Below, in pieces: positions 6,055-6,522 of a DNA stretch of 6,522 bases. Numbering within the stretch: the stretch's first letter is position 1; each line of letters starts with the position of its first letter. Below the pieces are notes generated by a model that saw only the letters and a list, made by a program, of their open reading frames with translations, had not been told where the DNA came from and ran no database searches. This DNA comes from Planctomycetota bacterium (GTDB taxonomy: Bacteria; Planctomycetota; Phycisphaerae; UBA1845; PWPN01): NCBI GenBank assembly GCA_020346805.1, contig CP070790.1:2513852-2520373 (forward strand), in the 5' to 3' direction. A program made the translations under genes and the position numbers.

Positions 6055-6522
6055 TGAAGCAGCTCAAATACCTGAACGCGCCGATTATAACTGTCGGCGA
6101 TCCATAACCTTCGTTGTTTATCGATACATATTCCCGCCGGCAGCCAGAACTCGCCGGGTTTTTGTCCTTCCCGACCGAAGGCCATCAACAGTCTTCCGTC
6201 GGAAGTGAAACCTTGGATGTTTTCGAATTGGGCATCTACTACCCATATATTTCCATCGGGGCCCGCCGCCACACCTTTTGGTAAAGCAAAATCACCCGCC
6301 GCATCCCCCTTTTGCCCAAATATTCCCAGAGAGGTGCCGTCCAGCCCGAACTTTTGTACGCGAAAGTTAAGGGAATCCGCCACCACCAATGTACGGCCGG
6401 GGCCGCAGGTGATGTGCGAGGGACAATTGAATTGGCCCAATCCCGATCCTCGTGTCCCGAACTGAAAAACCAAACGCCCATCCAGGTCGAAAACCAACAC
6501 CGCATGGGTGGCGGCATCCGTC
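6051..6522 (-). CDS. NHL-repeat beta-propeller protein, 5' end missing
   Basis: C-terminal 156 residues of an NHL-repeat protein that begins outside the right edge, so its signal peptide, anchor and full length are unknown. The visible part has the end of one blade (TDAATHAVLVFD, then GRLVFQFG) and three full NHL repeats. Each has the pattern G.F..P..I/V, a glycine turn, a V(A/V)D or IAD strand, then an R or N(R/I)VQ-type strand: about residues 28-57, 75-104 and 122-153. The protein ends RVQVFELLQ, the usual end of a closed propeller. The repeats are much more regular than in the second NHL gene of this cluster, so the two are not recent duplicates. Its stop overlaps the start of the 12-heme cytochrome gene as ATGA, placing it in the same operon. 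A protein-binding or scaffolding role is inferred from the fold. GTG at 6500 is merely an internal Val codon. Confidence 0.9.
   Translation of the reverse strand, partial: TDAATHAVLVFDLDGRLVFQFGTRGSGLGQFNCPSHITCGPGRTLVVADSLNFRVQKFGLDGTSLGIFGQKGDAAGDFALPKGVAAGPDGNIWVVDAQFENIQGFTSDGRLLMAFGREGQKPGEFWLPAGICIDKQRRLWIADSYNRRVQVFELLQ

Noticed and set aside
1..6522. Promoter, terminator, CRISPR, tRNA or insertion sequence
   Set aside because: No intergenic stretch longer than about 9 bases exists, and no direct-repeat array, terminal inverted repeat or tRNA-like cloverleaf was recognised.

Overview
The whole window is a single leftward (minus-strand) gene cluster of electron-transfer proteins with essentially no non-coding DNA. 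Read in transcription order (right to left), it holds: (1) the 3' end of an NHL-repeat beta-propeller gene; (2) a 581-residue secreted cytochrome with 12 heme c motifs; (3) a 213-residue tetraheme cytochrome; (4) a 373-residue NHL-repeat lipoprotein; (5) a 338-residue octaheme cytochrome; (6) a gene cut by the left edge, encoding a secreted eight-heme c domain fused to a membrane cytochrome b of the FdnI/HydC type. In total 32 covalent heme sites are visible: 29 CX2CH, two CX3CH and one CX4CH. The b domain also shows His residues placed for b hemes.

The genes are packed tightly. Two junctions are ATGA stop/start overlaps. Two are 11-20 base overlaps, where a GTG start with a strong Shine-Dalgarno sequence sits inside the end of the preceding gene. 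One is a 9-base gap. This looks like one translationally coupled operon. Its promoter and terminator lie outside the window, and no tRNA, rRNA, mobile element or CRISPR was seen.

A plausible joint role, inferred from architecture only, is moving electrons from the quinone pool to periplasmic or extracellular acceptors. The last gene has the layout of CbcL, the inner-membrane multiheme-c/diheme-b protein of Geobacter, and would oxidise or reduce quinone. The soluble doubled-CXXCH cytochromes would carry the electrons onward, and the two propellers could be scaffolds or surface partners. No porin, catalytic subunit or iron-sulfur protein is visible, so direction of flow and substrate cannot be decided.

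The organism is a Gram-negative-type bacterium (Sec signal peptides, lipobox, periplasmic c-type cytochromes) of medium GC. The Thr/Gln/Pro linker in the tetraheme protein and the doubled-CXXCH plus NHL style suggest Planctomycetota, perhaps Phycisphaerae or the anammox relatives. This is a weak guess: Desulfobacterota, Acidobacteriota and Nitrospirota also carry such clusters.
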